Assembly: GCA_902464965.1 (NCBI GenBank)
Contig: CABQLI010000002.1
Location: 9,656 to 73,655, forward strand
From: an uncultured Collinsella sp.
GTDB lineage: Bacteria > Actinomycetota > Coriobacteriia > Coriobacteriales > Coriobacteriaceae
Length of the DNA stretch: 64,000 bases
Direction of reading: 5' to 3'
The notes below the pieces were generated by a model. The model made no database searches and was not told the DNA's origin. It saw nothing but the letters and a program-made list of their open reading frames with translations. This document shows positions 9,476 to 18,153 of the stretch, in pieces. The position numbers were made by a program, and so were the translations under genes. Within the stretch, counting starts at the first letter, position 1. Each line of letters begins with the position of its first letter.

Positions 9476-11119
9476 TTAGCGCTCGTAAATCAAGTTACCT
9501 GCCAGGTAGGTGGCTTGGACTTTGGTGGCTTGGAGTTCTTGGGGGTCGATGGTGAGCGGGTTTTGGTCCAGGACTACCAGGTCGGCATACTTGCCGGGCT
9601 CCAAGCTGCCGAGGTTTTGCTCGTCGCCAGCTGCGTACGCGCTGCCAAGCGTGTAGTTGCGCAGGGCCGTTGCCGCATCGATGCGCTCGCTCGGTAACCA
9701 GCCGTCCTCGGGCCAGTGGCTTTTGGGGTCCTGGCGCGTAATAGCCGTGTAGAGCACGTTCATGCTGGTAACGGGCGTGATAGGGCTGTCGGTACCGAAG
9801 GCTTGGCGGATGCCGCGCTGCTTATAGGTCGCAAACGGCCACATGATGCGGCTGCGTTCCAGGCCCAGATCGCGCTCGGGGCCGCCCGGGTCGAGTGTAA
9901 TGTGACAGGGCTGGCTCGAGGCAACGACGTTAAGCTTGCGTAGACGATCGATGTCCTCGGGCAAGAGGTTCTCCAGGTGCTCGAGCGTGTTATGGCCGTG
10001 CTGGGGCAGGCCGTACAGGTCGGCGGCCTCCTCGAAGATATCCAGCGCGGCATGAATCGCACCGTCACCAATGACGTGGATGCGCACGGTGTGACCGCGC
10101 TCCGCGGCCGCCAGAACCAGTTTGCGCATGCGCTCAGCCGGAACCGTCAGACGGCCCTGATCGCCCGGGAAGCGCGGGTTGGTATAGGGCTCGGTGAGAT
10201 AGGCCGTGTGTTCGCTCGACACACCGTCGAAGAACTGCTTAAAGCCTGGCGCCGAGAGCAGCGCGTTGTTCGCGTAACGTGCCTGCAGCTCTTCCAGGCG
10301 CGACTGGTCATCCAGCAGCGTGGGGAACAGATGGGCTCGGATGCCCAACTTGCCGGCTGCCTGCAGCTTGTCATAGACGTCGTCGCGGATAAAATCGCAG
10401 CCCGGCATGGGCATGAGCGACATATCGCATATCGAGGTGATGCCCTGCTCGGCCATCCGCCTCATTTGATCGGCGTAAGCGCTTGCGATGCGATCCTCGC
10501 CCAGCCACTCAAGGCAGCGCGGTAGCAGCTGCATGGCAGCCGCCTCGTGAGCAATACCCGTGAGCTCGCCGTTTGCGTCCTTGTCGTAGCTACCGCCCGC
10601 TGGTGGCTCGCTGTCGCGCGTGACGCCGAGTGCATCGAGTGCGCGGGTGTTGAGCCACAGCGTGTGCCCGTCACCCGAATACATAACACAGGGACGATCG
10701 GGGAATGCCGCATCGAGCGACGCCTTGGTAGGATGCTCGGGCGGGTCCCAACGGTAGTCGCGCCAGCCCTGCGTCACAACCCAAGCGTCGTCGGGCAGGT
10801 CCTGGGAAAACTCGAGCGCATGTTGCACCAGCGCCGCCTCGGACGTGCCCATATCCATGAGCATGTACGGCGAGGAACCGACCGAGGTATGGAAGAAGTG
10901 CAGATGAGCGTCATGGAAACCGGGGCAGACAAACTGCTCGCCGCAGTCGATAACCGACGTGGCGGCGGGAGCGGCGGCGATCACGTCATCGGGCGCACCG
11001 ACTGCGACGATACGGTCGCCTGCGATGGCAATCGCCAGCTCGCGGGCGGTATCGATGCCGTCTTGGGCGGTAAAAACGTTCTTGGAGCGGATAATCCGAT
11101 CGATATGTTGCATGGGCAT
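9476..11119 (-). CDS. YtcJ-like metal-dependent amidohydrolase
   Basis: 547 aa, typical of the YtcJ/Amidohydro_3 family. N-terminal composite beta sheet (DRIIRSKNVFTAQDG), metal ligands in FHDAHLHFF (about residue 72), GDGHTLWLN, IHVIGDGAIHAALD with two histidines (about 345), FGTDSPITP with the catalytic aspartate, and the C-terminal GKYADLVVLDQNPL closure. It likely hydrolyses a cyclic amide or carbamate; substrate unknown. The reading frame stays open further upstream but that part overlaps the divergent peptidase gene. ATG choices at 11125, 11119 or 11113 are close; GGGG precedes them. Confidence 0.88.
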   Translation of the reverse strand: MPMQHIDRIIRSKNVFTAQDGIDTARELAIAIAGDRIVAVGAPDDVIAAAPAATSVIDCGEQFVCPGFHDAHLHFFHTSVGSSPYMLMDMGTSEAALVQHALEFSQDLPDDAWVVTQGWRDYRWDPPEHPTKASLDAAFPDRPCVMYSGDGHTLWLNTRALDALGVTRDSEPPAGGSYDKDANGELTGIAHEAAAMQLLPRCLEWLGEDRIASAYADQMRRMAEQGITSICDMSLMPMPGCDFIRDDVYDKLQAAGKLGIRAHLFPTLLDDQSRLEELQARYANNALLSAPGFKQFFDGVSSEHTAYLTEPYTNPRFPGDQGRLTVPAERMRKLVLAAAERGHTVRIHVIGDGAIHAALDIFEEAADLYGLPQHGHNTLEHLENLLPEDIDRLRKLNVVASSQPCHITLDPGGPERDLGLERSRIMWPFATYKQRGIRQAFGTDSPITPVTSMNVLYTAITRQDPKSHWPEDGWLPSERIDAATALRNYTLGSAYAAGDEQNLGSLEPGKYADLVVLDQNPLTIDPQELQATKVQATYLAGNLIYER

Positions 11120-11125
11120 CCCCAT

Positions 11126-11281
11126 CTCTGGCAGGAAATTCAACACCCCCGAGTGTACTCCCCCGCCCTTGTAACAAAACCCCAAGCGGCAAACGGCAAC
11201 TTTACCAGCCCTAGCGGCAGGTGGCATACTGGAGAGAGCCTGTACGATTTTGCGATCAACCCAGCAAGGAGCAAATCGACC
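11126..11281. promoter_or_regulatory. Divergent promoter region between amidohydrolase and M20 peptidase
   Basis: 156 bp between two divergently transcribed hydrolase genes. It must hold both promoters; no clear operator palindrome was seen. Confidence 0.4.
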
Positions 11282-12745
11282 ATGACGAAGACCAAGGCAC
11301 AGCAGATTATGGCGGCGACCGAGGCTCGCGCGGCTGACGACGTCACCGCAGCCATCAAAGATATCGCTACCGAGTTTGAACCATATATCATCAAGCAGCG
11401 CCGGCACTTCCATAAGCACCCGGAGCTGAGCCTTGCCGAGGAGCGCACGACCTCCGACATCGCCAACCAGCTCGACGCCATGAATATCCCCTACGAGCGT
11501 CCGCTCAAGACCGGCTTGGTGGCAACGCTTCGCGGTACCGCGCCGGATGCCTACCGCGAGGACGGCACGCCACGCCGCCGCATCCTGCTGCGCGCCGACA
11601 TCGACGCCCTGCCCGTCACCGAGCAGACCGGCGAGGAGTTCGCCAGCGTCAACGAGGGCTGCATGCACGCCTGCGGCCACGACTGCCATATCGCCATGAT
11701 GCTCGGAACGCTGCAAATCCTGCGCCATATGACCGACGACATCCACGGCGAAGTCCGCATCGTATTCCAGCCCAGCGAGGAAAACGGCCAGGGCGCTAAG
11801 CTCATGATCGGCACGGGTGTGCTCGACGGCGTCGATGGCGCCTACGCCGCGCACATCTGGAGTGAGGTCGACGCCGGCACCGTGAGCTGCGAGCCCGGTC
11901 CGCGCATGGCCAATACCGACTGGTTCCGCATCGACGTCCGCGGCACCTCGTGCCATGGCGCCATGCCCCAGCGAGGTCACGACGCCGTCATGGTTGCCGC
12001 CGAAATTGTCAACGCCCTGCAGACCATCGTCTCGCGCGAAATCAGCCCCTATGAGCCGGCTGTCATCACCGTCGGCGAGCTACACGGCGGCACCGCGCGC
12101 AACGTTATCGCCGGCACGGCCTACCTCGCCGGCACAGTGCGTACCTACGGCGATTCGACCCACGAGGAAATGCCGGAGCTCATGCGCCGCATCGTGGAGC
12201 ATACCGCGGCAGCTCTGGGCGCCGAGGCAGAGCTCACCGACTACACCATCGCCAACTACAAGGTCGAAAACGACGCCGCCTCGAGCGAGCGCTGCCGTCA
12301 GGCTGTAATCAAGTGCCTGGGCCCCACCGGCCAAGGCCATTATCGCGGCACGCTTTCGGGCGAGGATTTTTCGGAGTACCTGCGTCGCGTACCGGGCGTG
12401 CTCGCATTTGTAGGTACGCGCAACCCCAAGATTGGCGCCACGTACGCCCAACATTCCTGCTTCTACAAGATCGACGAGACCGTGCTGGCAAAGGGCTCCA
12501 TGGTGGCCGCCCAGTATGCTATCGACTTTTTGGCCGAGCCCACGCAAGAGGAGCTCGACGGCCCCGCGATTACCGCGGTCGCCGAAACCAACCCCGATCT
12601 GGCCGCCAAGTTGCGCTCTGCCAAGGCGACGACCGCCGAGGCTCGCGACGCCATCCATGATGCCCGAACGGCTCGCCATGCCGCGATCAAGGGCATCCAC
12701 GACGCACGCGCTGCTGCACGCCGCGAGGAGAAGCACGACGAGTAG
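11282..12745 (+). CDS. M20 family amidohydrolase / peptidase (aminoacylase-like)
   Basis: 487 aa. The core resembles IAA-amino acid hydrolase and N-acyl amino acid amidohydrolases: RRHFHKHPELSLAEERT, LLRADIDALPVTE (metal Asp), CMHACGHDCHIAMMLG (metal Cys/His), FQPSEENGQGA with the catalytic Glu, and QHSCFYKID near the end. It cleaves N-acyl or amide groups in the cytoplasm; exact substrate unknown. The ATG at 11282 has AAGGAG 11 bases upstream. Both ends carry extra Ala/Arg-rich helices (about 40 aa N-terminal, 55 aa C-terminal, ARTARHAAIKG) beyond the family core. Divergent to the YtcJ-like gene. Confidence 0.9.
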   Translation: MTKTKAQQIMAATEARAADDVTAAIKDIATEFEPYIIKQRRHFHKHPELSLAEERTTSDIANQLDAMNIPYERPLKTGLVATLRGTAPDAYREDGTPRRRILLRADIDALPVTEQTGEEFASVNEGCMHACGHDCHIAMMLGTLQILRHMTDDIHGEVRIVFQPSEENGQGAKLMIGTGVLDGVDGAYAAHIWSEVDAGTVSCEPGPRMANTDWFRIDVRGTSCHGAMPQRGHDAVMVAAEIVNALQTIVSREISPYEPAVITVGELHGGTARNVIAGTAYLAGTVRTYGDSTHEEMPELMRRIVEHTAAALGAEAELTDYTIANYKVENDAASSERCRQAVIKCLGPTGQGHYRGTLSGEDFSEYLRRVPGVLAFVGTRNPKIGATYAQHSCFYKIDETVLAKGSMVAAQYAIDFLAEPTQEELDGPAITAVAETNPDLAAKLRSAKATTAEARDAIHDARTARHAAIKGIHDARAAARREEKHDE

Positions 12746-12780
12746 TCGTCACACCCATCCATAACAGCCTGGCTAAAGCA

Positions 12781-12819
12781 GAGCGGGGGCGGACGTATCG
12801 AAACGTCCGCCCCCCGCTC
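12781..12819. terminator. Bidirectional terminator between convergent genes
   Basis: GAGCGGGGGCGGACGT pairs with ACGTCCGCC-CCCCGCTC, followed by ATTCTTC. It lies between the M20 gene and the convergent zinc-ribbon gene. Confidence 0.85.
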
Positions 12820-12877
12820 ATTCTTCAAGCGCTATTTCTACTATTTCTACCCCGTCCCCAAATAGCAGGCGGCGTGG

Positions 12878-14161
12878 CTACTCGTCCTGAGGCTCCTCGT
12901 CGGAGCTTGGCTCGAACGCCGACTCAGGTGCAGGTGCCGGCTCAGGCTCAGGCTCAGGTGCAGGCTCGGACTCAGATGCCGTCTCAGGCTCGGGCGCCGT
13001 CTCAGGCTCGGTCGCGGGAGCGGGTGCAGGTGCCGGCGAAGCATCCGGAGCACCGTAACCCGAAGGGGTGGACTTCTTCTCGAAGGGCAATACAAAAGTC
13101 AGGACGTCGTCCTTATCCTCATCGGCCCACTCGCTTGCATAGCGTGCGGCCCAATAGCCAACGGCACGGTGCTTGAGCATCTTGCCAAAGACCGTAAGAA
13201 ATACGGTGACGAAAGCGACCAGCACCAAGAACAGCGCGAGCGTGACGCCACCGCCGGTAACAATTGCCTCAATACCCGTAGGACGATAGTAGTAGCTATA
13301 CATACCGACAGAGGCAATGGCGCCAAAGACGACCGTCAAGATCCATGTGACAACGTTGGCGACCAGGCCCGTCAAAAACTCGGGAAGGAACGAAGCACAG
13401 AACAGCTTGGTCTTGTTGTGCTTAAACGCCGCCCAGACCTTATCGAGCGAAAACGCGCTCTCGACACGCCCGGTCACCGCAAAGTGCATCACGGCGATGT
13501 CGGCGAACATCTTAAAGAAGACACCCAGAATCGCCGAGGCAATTAGCGCCAGGACAAGCAGGCCAAGCGAGCCAAACAGCGCAGCCTCGAGCGCATAAGA
13601 GCCGTAATAAGAATACGAGCCCGCAGCGCCAATTACCACGCCCTCCACCAGCGAAAGCACTACACCGATAACGGGAATGGCAGCGATAACCTCGAGCACG
13701 ACCGAAATAACGCTCGAAAAGACTCCGAGACCAAACGACGTGGAACGCATCAGCGGACGATCCATGCCGTCATCGATCTTAAGCGACAGATCGCGACCCC
13801 ACTCGATGCCAAAGCCGGAACCGCACACGCTCGCAATGCAAGCTGCCAAAAAGCCGATGGCAGCCGCAATGCCGCCAATAACGGGAATAAACAACACGAG
13901 CACCGACACAACGCAAATCAGCGCCGGCAAAAACGCGATTTGGCATACACGCTGAAGCACACCCGGAGTCTTGGTCATATCTTGGAACGCCTGAGCCACA
14001 CAGCCCTTTGGCGCATTCGCCACGGGCGGTTGCGGAACAAACTGCTGGGGCTGAGGCTGTCCCTGGGGAGCGGGGCCAGCGGCACCGGCATTAGGAGCAC
14101 CACACACGCCGCAGAACTTGTCGTTATCGCCCATGGGGGCGCCACACTGCGAGCAGAACAT
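12878..14161 (-). CDS. Zinc-ribbon polytopic membrane protein, DUF4013-like
   Basis: 427 aa from the ATG at 14161 (MFCSQCGAPMGDND), preceded by AAGGGA. Residues 1-26 form a double-CxxC zinc ribbon (CSQCG...CGVCG); a Pro/Gln linker follows; about residues 70-355 hold six or more membrane helices with GRDLSLKIDDGMDRP and YWAARYASEWADED motifs of the DUF4013 group. The last 60 residues are an acidic Pro/Glu/Ala repeat tail. Function unknown; the architecture suggests a scaffold at the inner face of the membrane. A frame extending to 14233 lacks a ribosome site. Confidence 0.8.
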   Translation of the reverse strand: MFCSQCGAPMGDNDKFCGVCGAPNAGAAGPAPQGQPQPQQFVPQPPVANAPKGCVAQAFQDMTKTPGVLQRVCQIAFLPALICVVSVLVLFIPVIGGIAAAIGFLAACIASVCGSGFGIEWGRDLSLKIDDGMDRPLMRSTSFGLGVFSSVISVVLEVIAAIPVIGVVLSLVEGVVIGAAGSYSYYGSYALEAALFGSLGLLVLALIASAILGVFFKMFADIAVMHFAVTGRVESAFSLDKVWAAFKHNKTKLFCASFLPEFLTGLVANVVTWILTVVFGAIASVGMYSYYYRPTGIEAIVTGGGVTLALFLVLVAFVTVFLTVFGKMLKHRAVGYWAARYASEWADEDKDDVLTFVLPFEKKSTPSGYGAPDASPAPAPAPATEPETAPEPETASESEPAPEPEPEPAPAPESAFEPSSDEEPQDE

Positions 14162-14310
14162 AGAATCATCCCTTCGTATCTTGAACAAATCACTTGGATC
14201 GCAAACGATGTCTTTAGCATCATTATTGCCCAATGTGGGGTCAAATACTCAAAGATGACCGATTTGCAAGATACACGGCGCCAGCAGGCGGTTCGTTGAA
14301 TACGTCTGTG

Positions 14311-15333
14311 CTAGTTCGTTCCGCGGAAACCCTTGCCGACGATCTCGGAGCTGTCGACAATCGTGATAAAGGCACCCGGATCGACTTCGCGAGCATAGCG
14401 GCGCAGCTGCACGGCCTCGCGACGGCTTAGCACGCTCATGATCACCGTCACGCACTTGCCCGAGAAGGCACCGTAGCCGCGACTGATGGTCGCTGTGCGG
14501 TTGAGATGCTTGACGATAAACTCCTCGACCTTAAGGGGTTCGGAGCAAATGACCGTGCAGACCTTACGAAGATGGATGCTCTCGATGGCCTTGTCGACCA
14601 CGAGTGTCTTGGCAAACAGGCCAAGCACGCAATACAGACCGACACGCGGGCCATACAAAAAGGCCGCGATGGCCACGATGCCGATATCGACCAGCAGCAG
14701 GGCACGGCCAATCTCGAGCGTCGTGCGGCGCTTGAGGATCATGGCAAGAATGTCCGTGCCACCCGTCGAGGCGCCGATATCAAAGACAATAGCGCTGCCG
14801 AGCGCCGGCAAGATGACGGCAAAGCACAGGTCAAGCCACATATCGCCCGTCAGAGAGACATCGGTCGGAATAAAGAACTCAAACAGCGAAACATAGGCGG
14901 ACAACGCAAACGAAGCGAAGACGCTCCACAGGATTGCCTTGCGCTCCAAGAAGATAAAGCCCAAGACGACGAGAACCGCGTTGATAATCCACATAAAGAC
15001 GCCGACGGGCAGGGTCGGGAACAGCGTAGACAGAATGACCGACACGCCCGAGGTGCCGCCAAAAGCAAAGTGATTAGGGGTTTTAAACGCGACGATGGCG
15101 AAGGCCGTAAGAATCAGGCCCAGATTGAGCTCGGCAAAAAAGCGCGGGAAGCCCGGCTCCTGGCTGCGCTTTTGGCCGGCACGCTCGCCGCGCTCGATAT
15201 CGGTGCGATCAACCACGCGCTCCATCGGCACCACGGGAGGACGATGCACCTCCTCGGCAGCACGCGACGCCGCCTCTGCCGCAGCGGCCTCGATTGCCCA
15301 TGCCTTGCTTTCTGTTTCGTGCTCGTCGGCCAT
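14311..15333 (-). CDS. YitT family membrane protein
   Basis: 340 aa. After a 70-residue Ala/Glu-rich cytoplasmic N-terminus, five to six helices (about 75-235) include the family pattern GGTSGVSVILSTLFP and GGTDILAMILKRR; the C-terminal soluble DUF2179 domain (about 245-335) has VCTVICSEPLKVEEFI, ATISRGYGAFSGK and DPGAFITIVDSSEIVGKGF. The family is a predicted transporter or sensor of unknown ligand. Single gene, reverse strand, ATG at 15333. Confidence 0.9.
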   Translation of the reverse strand: MADEHETESKAWAIEAAAAEAASRAAEEVHRPPVVPMERVVDRTDIERGERAGQKRSQEPGFPRFFAELNLGLILTAFAIVAFKTPNHFAFGGTSGVSVILSTLFPTLPVGVFMWIINAVLVVLGFIFLERKAILWSVFASFALSAYVSLFEFFIPTDVSLTGDMWLDLCFAVILPALGSAIVFDIGASTGGTDILAMILKRRTTLEIGRALLLVDIGIVAIAAFLYGPRVGLYCVLGLFAKTLVVDKAIESIHLRKVCTVICSEPLKVEEFIVKHLNRTATISRGYGAFSGKCVTVIMSVLSRREAVQLRRYAREVDPGAFITIVDSSEIVGKGFRGTN

Positions 15334-15447
15334 TACGGCAACTCCTCGTTAACAATTTGGAAACAATGCGCTCATTAGGGTAACGCGGAACGCGGGGATT
15401 GCAACCCTTAGTTAGACGAGCGGTATGACTATATCGGGAGCGTACAA

Positions 15448-15487
15448 AAACGGCCGGCCACGCTTTTGCTTGCGCGGTCGGCCGTTT
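15448..15487 (-). terminator. Terminator-like hairpin after asp23
   Basis: AAACGGCCGGCCACGC pairs with GCG-CGGTCGGCCGTTT around an 8-nt loop. It lies just beyond a 53-bp repeat that abuts the asp23 stop codon. Confidence 0.7.
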
Positions 15488-15540
15488 AACGTTTTCGCAG
15501 ATAAAACCTGCCAAAACAAACCTGTCCCTTTTTGGAAGGT
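15488..15540 (+). repeat. 53-bp dispersed palindromic repeat, copy 1
   Basis: Begins AACGTTTTCGCAGATAAAAC and contains CCTGCCAAAAC, AACCTGTCCC and TTTTTGGAAGGT. CCTGCCAAAA and TTTTGGAAGG form the stem. The last base is the first base of the asp23 stop triplet (TTA on this strand). Confidence 0.9.
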
Positions 15541-16055
15541 TATTCGTGCTGGCTGGTGCGGTGCTCGTACTCCTCGGGGGTGATGACGTCCTCGATGCGC
15601 AGGTTGACACCCGCCACCTCAAGGCCGGTCATCGCGGCAAGGCGCTCAGTGACACGTGCCTTGACATCGTCGAAGATCGCGGGCGCATAGGCGCCGTACT
15701 CGATAATGACGGAAATGTTGACGACCACGCGATTGTCATCGGTGACCTCAACCGTCACGCCCTTGGTCAGATTCTCGGCACCAAACTGCTCCTGCACAAA
15801 GTGCATAAGGTTACCCTTCATGCCAAGGACGTGCGGCACCTCGCGGGTGGCCATGGCGACGATCTTCTCGATCACACCGTTGGAATAGGTCAGCGAGTCC
15901 TCGGACTCGTCCGCTTCCTCGTCGTCCTCATCAGCATCGGACTCGGCCTCGACGAGAGCCTCGTCCTCGAGCGTCACATCCTCGGCTTCGGCGACGACCG
16001 CTTCGTTCTCCTCGAGCTCGGTATCGGCTACATCGACCTTCGTATTAAAAGCCAT
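15540..16055 (-). CDS. Asp23/Gls24 family envelope stress protein
   Basis: 171 aa. The N-terminal 70 residues are highly acidic; the Asp23 domain (about 75-165) starts TYSNGVIEKIVAMATREVPHV and includes VTVEVTDDNRVVVNISVIIEYG. In Firmicutes and Actinobacteria Asp23 is membrane-tethered by AmaP and supports cell-envelope homeostasis. Here it is the third gene of amaP-DUF2273-asp23 on the reverse strand. ATG at 16055 with AAGGAGGAACC. The stop codon is abutted by a 53-bp repeat. Confidence 0.93.
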   Translation of the reverse strand: MAFNTKVDVADTELEENEAVVAEAEDVTLEDEALVEAESDADEDDEEADESEDSLTYSNGVIEKIVAMATREVPHVLGMKGNLMHFVQEQFGAENLTKGVTVEVTDDNRVVVNISVIIEYGAYAPAIFDDVKARVTERLAAMTGLEVAGVNLRIEDVITPEEYEHRTSQHE

Positions 16056-16099
16056 GGTTCCTCCTTATGCCTGCCGCGGATGCGACAGTCGAATACATA

Positions 16100-16477
16100 T
16101 TAGCGACCGCTAAACAGCCGGCCGAAGAAGTTGACGATCCCGTTCTCGCCGTCGCGAATTTGGCCGATCACAGCGCCGATCAGCACGAAGAATGCAATGA
16201 CGAGCGTGTCCCACAGGCCGAGCGTGAGCACCAACACGGCAAGGATAAAGCCAGCGACGGCACCGAGCGTGGTGTTGGGATGACGGACGGCATAGCTCCA
16301 GATAGCCGCCCCCGTACCCTTGATGAGACCCATAGCCTCGTCAAAATCCGCGGCTGCCGCGTCTTGCAACTCGGTTGCCTCTGCTTTGGAATCAACAGGT
16401 TCGCTCGCCGGCGTGGCGCTCTGGTCAATCGTCAGGCGCGGCGTACGAGCGGTCTTATCTTGATTGGTATCACTCAC
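16100..16477 (-). CDS. Small membrane protein, DUF2273 family
   Basis: 125 aa from a GTG at 16477 (SDTNQDKTARTPR follows). About 60 soluble residues precede two closely spaced helices, with the DUF2273 pattern TTLGAVAGFILAVLVLTLG and IGQIRDGENGIVNFFGRLF. It is the usual partner between AmaP and Asp23. The start overlaps the amaP stop by 8 bases (GTGAGTGA), which argues for translational coupling and against the longer in-frame extension. Confidence 0.85.
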   Translation of the reverse strand: MSDTNQDKTARTPRLTIDQSATPASEPVDSKAEATELQDAAAADFDEAMGLIKGTGAAIWSYAVRHPNTTLGAVAGFILAVLVLTLGLWDTLVIAFFVLIGAVIGQIRDGENGIVNFFGRLFSGR

Positions 16478-17015
16478 CGGAAACCTCCACGGTCTGGACG
16501 GTAGTCTTGGACGGCAAAAAACGGACGCGCGTGGTCGTACCCGGCGTGCCGAGCATGGTGTCGCAAGCTTCCTCGATGCGCTGCTGCATCGCGGTAGCCA
16601 GAGATGCCACGTCCTTATCGTCAAGCGCGATAGCCTCGACCTTAAAACGGACGTGCGAATCGTCGGAACCTTGGACGCGGGCCTCGACATGCTCGATCAT
16701 CACGCGATCGTCGCGCTCTGCAGCAGCCCTGGCGCACGAAGAAAGCGCCGCGAGCGTGACCTCGATATTGCGCTCCCCCGCCGGATGCACGCAGGACGGC
16801 TCGCGACGAGCAAACATCAGGCGGAAGAAGCTTACCAGCACGCCAATCGCCACAACTCCGCCGCATGCCGTCACGACAATGCGCGGCATGGGGTCGCGCA
16901 TCAGCAGCATAAAGCGATACGTATACGGCCCCCAAAACTGGCAGACAAGCGTACCCAGCGCCACGATGGCGGCGGCAAGATACACGATCGCTAGGGCTCG
17001 TTTGAGTACGCGCAC
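16470..17015 (-). CDS. amaP: AmaP, alkaline-shock response membrane anchor protein
   Basis: 181 aa, GTG start at 17015 with GAAGGGAG upstream. Two N-terminal helices (about 8-28 and 48-68) are followed by a soluble domain (VHPAGERNIEVTLAALSSCA ... VRFKVEAIALDDKDVASLATAMQQRIEE) that matches AmaP, the anchor recruiting Asp23 to the membrane. It heads the three-gene cassette. A TATAAT on the coding strand at about 17065-17070 may be its -10, lying just past the yebC terminator stem. Confidence 0.85.
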   Translation of the reverse strand: MRVLKRALAIVYLAAAIVALGTLVCQFWGPYTYRFMLLMRDPMPRIVVTACGGVVAIGVLVSFFRLMFARREPSCVHPAGERNIEVTLAALSSCARAAAERDDRVMIEHVEARVQGSDDSHVRFKVEAIALDDKDVASLATAMQQRIEEACDTMLGTPGTTTRVRFLPSKTTVQTVEVSGE

Positions 17016-17074
17016 GTGGCGCTCCCTTCAAATCTCGGCTCTCGAAATGCAAAACGGTTCGCATCATTATAAAA

Positions 17075-17112
17075 GAGCCGGGTCCGGTGCTCTACGCACG
17101 CGGATCCGGCTC
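17075..17112 (-). terminator. yebC terminator
   Basis: GAGCCGGATCCG pairs with CGGACCCGGCTC (one G-T pair), followed on the reverse strand by CTTTTATAAT. It lies between yebC and amaP. Confidence 0.8.
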
Positions 17113-17181
17113 ATCTATTCCACGAGGCCTGCATGCTCGCTTCATTATGCCCAGATATGCACGGCTCAATCCGTGCAGGCG

Positions 17182-17988
17182 CTACTCCTCCTCGAGGGCA
17201 GCGATGACCTCGTCGGTCATGTCCATGGTGCTGTAAACATCCTGGACGTCGTCGAGCTCCTCAAGACGGTCGATGAGGCGCTGAACCTTCTTGGCGTCGG
17301 CGCCAGAAACCTCGGTCGGGGTGGTCGGGACCATGGTGGTCTCGGAGCCCTTGACCTGGACGCCCTGCTCCTCGAGCGCCTTGGAGACAGCCATGACCTC
17401 GTTGGCAGTAGTCCAGACGATCCACTCCTCGCCGGCGTCCTCGTAGTCCTCGCCGCCGGCCTCGGCGATGGCCATCATGAACTCATCCTCGTCACCGGCA
17501 GCACCGTTGGCGATCATGGTCTCCTTCTTGGCGTTCTCGTCCAGGATCTCCTTGGCGACGACGATCTGGCCCTTGCGCTCAAACTGGAAGGCGACGGAGC
17601 CGGAGGTACCCAGGTTACCACCAGCGTGGGAGAAGGCGGAGCGGACATCAGCGGCGGTACGGTTGCGGTTGTCGGTCAGGCAGTCGACGTAGACGGCGAC
17701 ACCGGCGGGACCGTAGCCCTCGTACACGATGTTCTCGTAGACGGCAGCATCGGCACCCGAACCAAAAGCCTTGTCGATAGCGGACTTGATCTTGTCCTTA
17801 GGCATGGACTGAGCCTTGGCCTTGGCAACGGCAGCGGCGAGGCTGGCGTTGTTCTCGGGCAGCGGGTCACCGCCGAGACGGGCAGCAACGGTGATGTTGC
17901 GGCTGAGCTTGGAGAAGAGGGCGGAACGCTTGGCGTCCTGCGCGCCCTTACGATGCTTGGTTGTGGCCCACTTAGAGTGTCCGGACAT
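17182..17988 (-). CDS. YebC/PmpR family regulatory or translation-associated protein
   Basis: 268 aa, slightly longer than the usual 240-250. The N-terminus MSGHSKWATTKHRKGAQDAKR, GGDPLPENNASLAAAVAKAK and the GPAGVAVYVDCLTDNRNRTA motif are diagnostic. Members are described as DNA-binding regulators or, more recently, as ribosome-associated factors relieving polyproline stalling. The extra length is an acidic insert (about 150-185). ATG at 17988 with AGGAGA. Single gene with its own terminator. Confidence 0.95.
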   Translation of the reverse strand: MSGHSKWATTKHRKGAQDAKRSALFSKLSRNITVAARLGGDPLPENNASLAAAVAKAKAQSMPKDKIKSAIDKAFGSGADAAVYENIVYEGYGPAGVAVYVDCLTDNRNRTAADVRSAFSHAGGNLGTSGSVAFQFERKGQIVVAKEILDENAKKETMIANGAAGDEDEFMMAIAEAGGEDYEDAGEEWIVWTTANEVMAVSKALEEQGVQVKGSETTMVPTTPTEVSGADAKKVQRLIDRLEELDDVQDVYSTMDMTDEVIAALEEE

Positions 17989-18118
17989 ACGTGTCTCCTA
18001 TCGGTTTCGACCTAAAGCCCAGCGCAGATGCTCGGGCAATATAAACAAACGTCGTTATGATATACCTACTGGCCTGCGAGATAAACCCCAAAATGAAGGC
18101 GTCGTGATGATGACCCCT

Positions 18119-18152
18119 TTGGTGCAAAGAAACCTGACCCCCAATGCACCAA
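18119..18152 (+). repeat. REP-like hairpin abutting a stop codon
   Basis: TTGGTGCA and TGCACCAA flank a core with AAACCTGACCCCC. The hairpin ends 1 base before the stop triplet of the membrane protein gene (18154-18156). Core resembles the AACCTGTCCC core of the 53-bp repeat. Confidence 0.65.
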
Positions 18153-18153
18153 G

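Noticed and set aside
11120..11980. N-terminal 280-residue extension of the YtcJ-like protein
   Set aside because: It overlaps the divergent M20 peptidase on the other strand and lacks sequence resembling the family.
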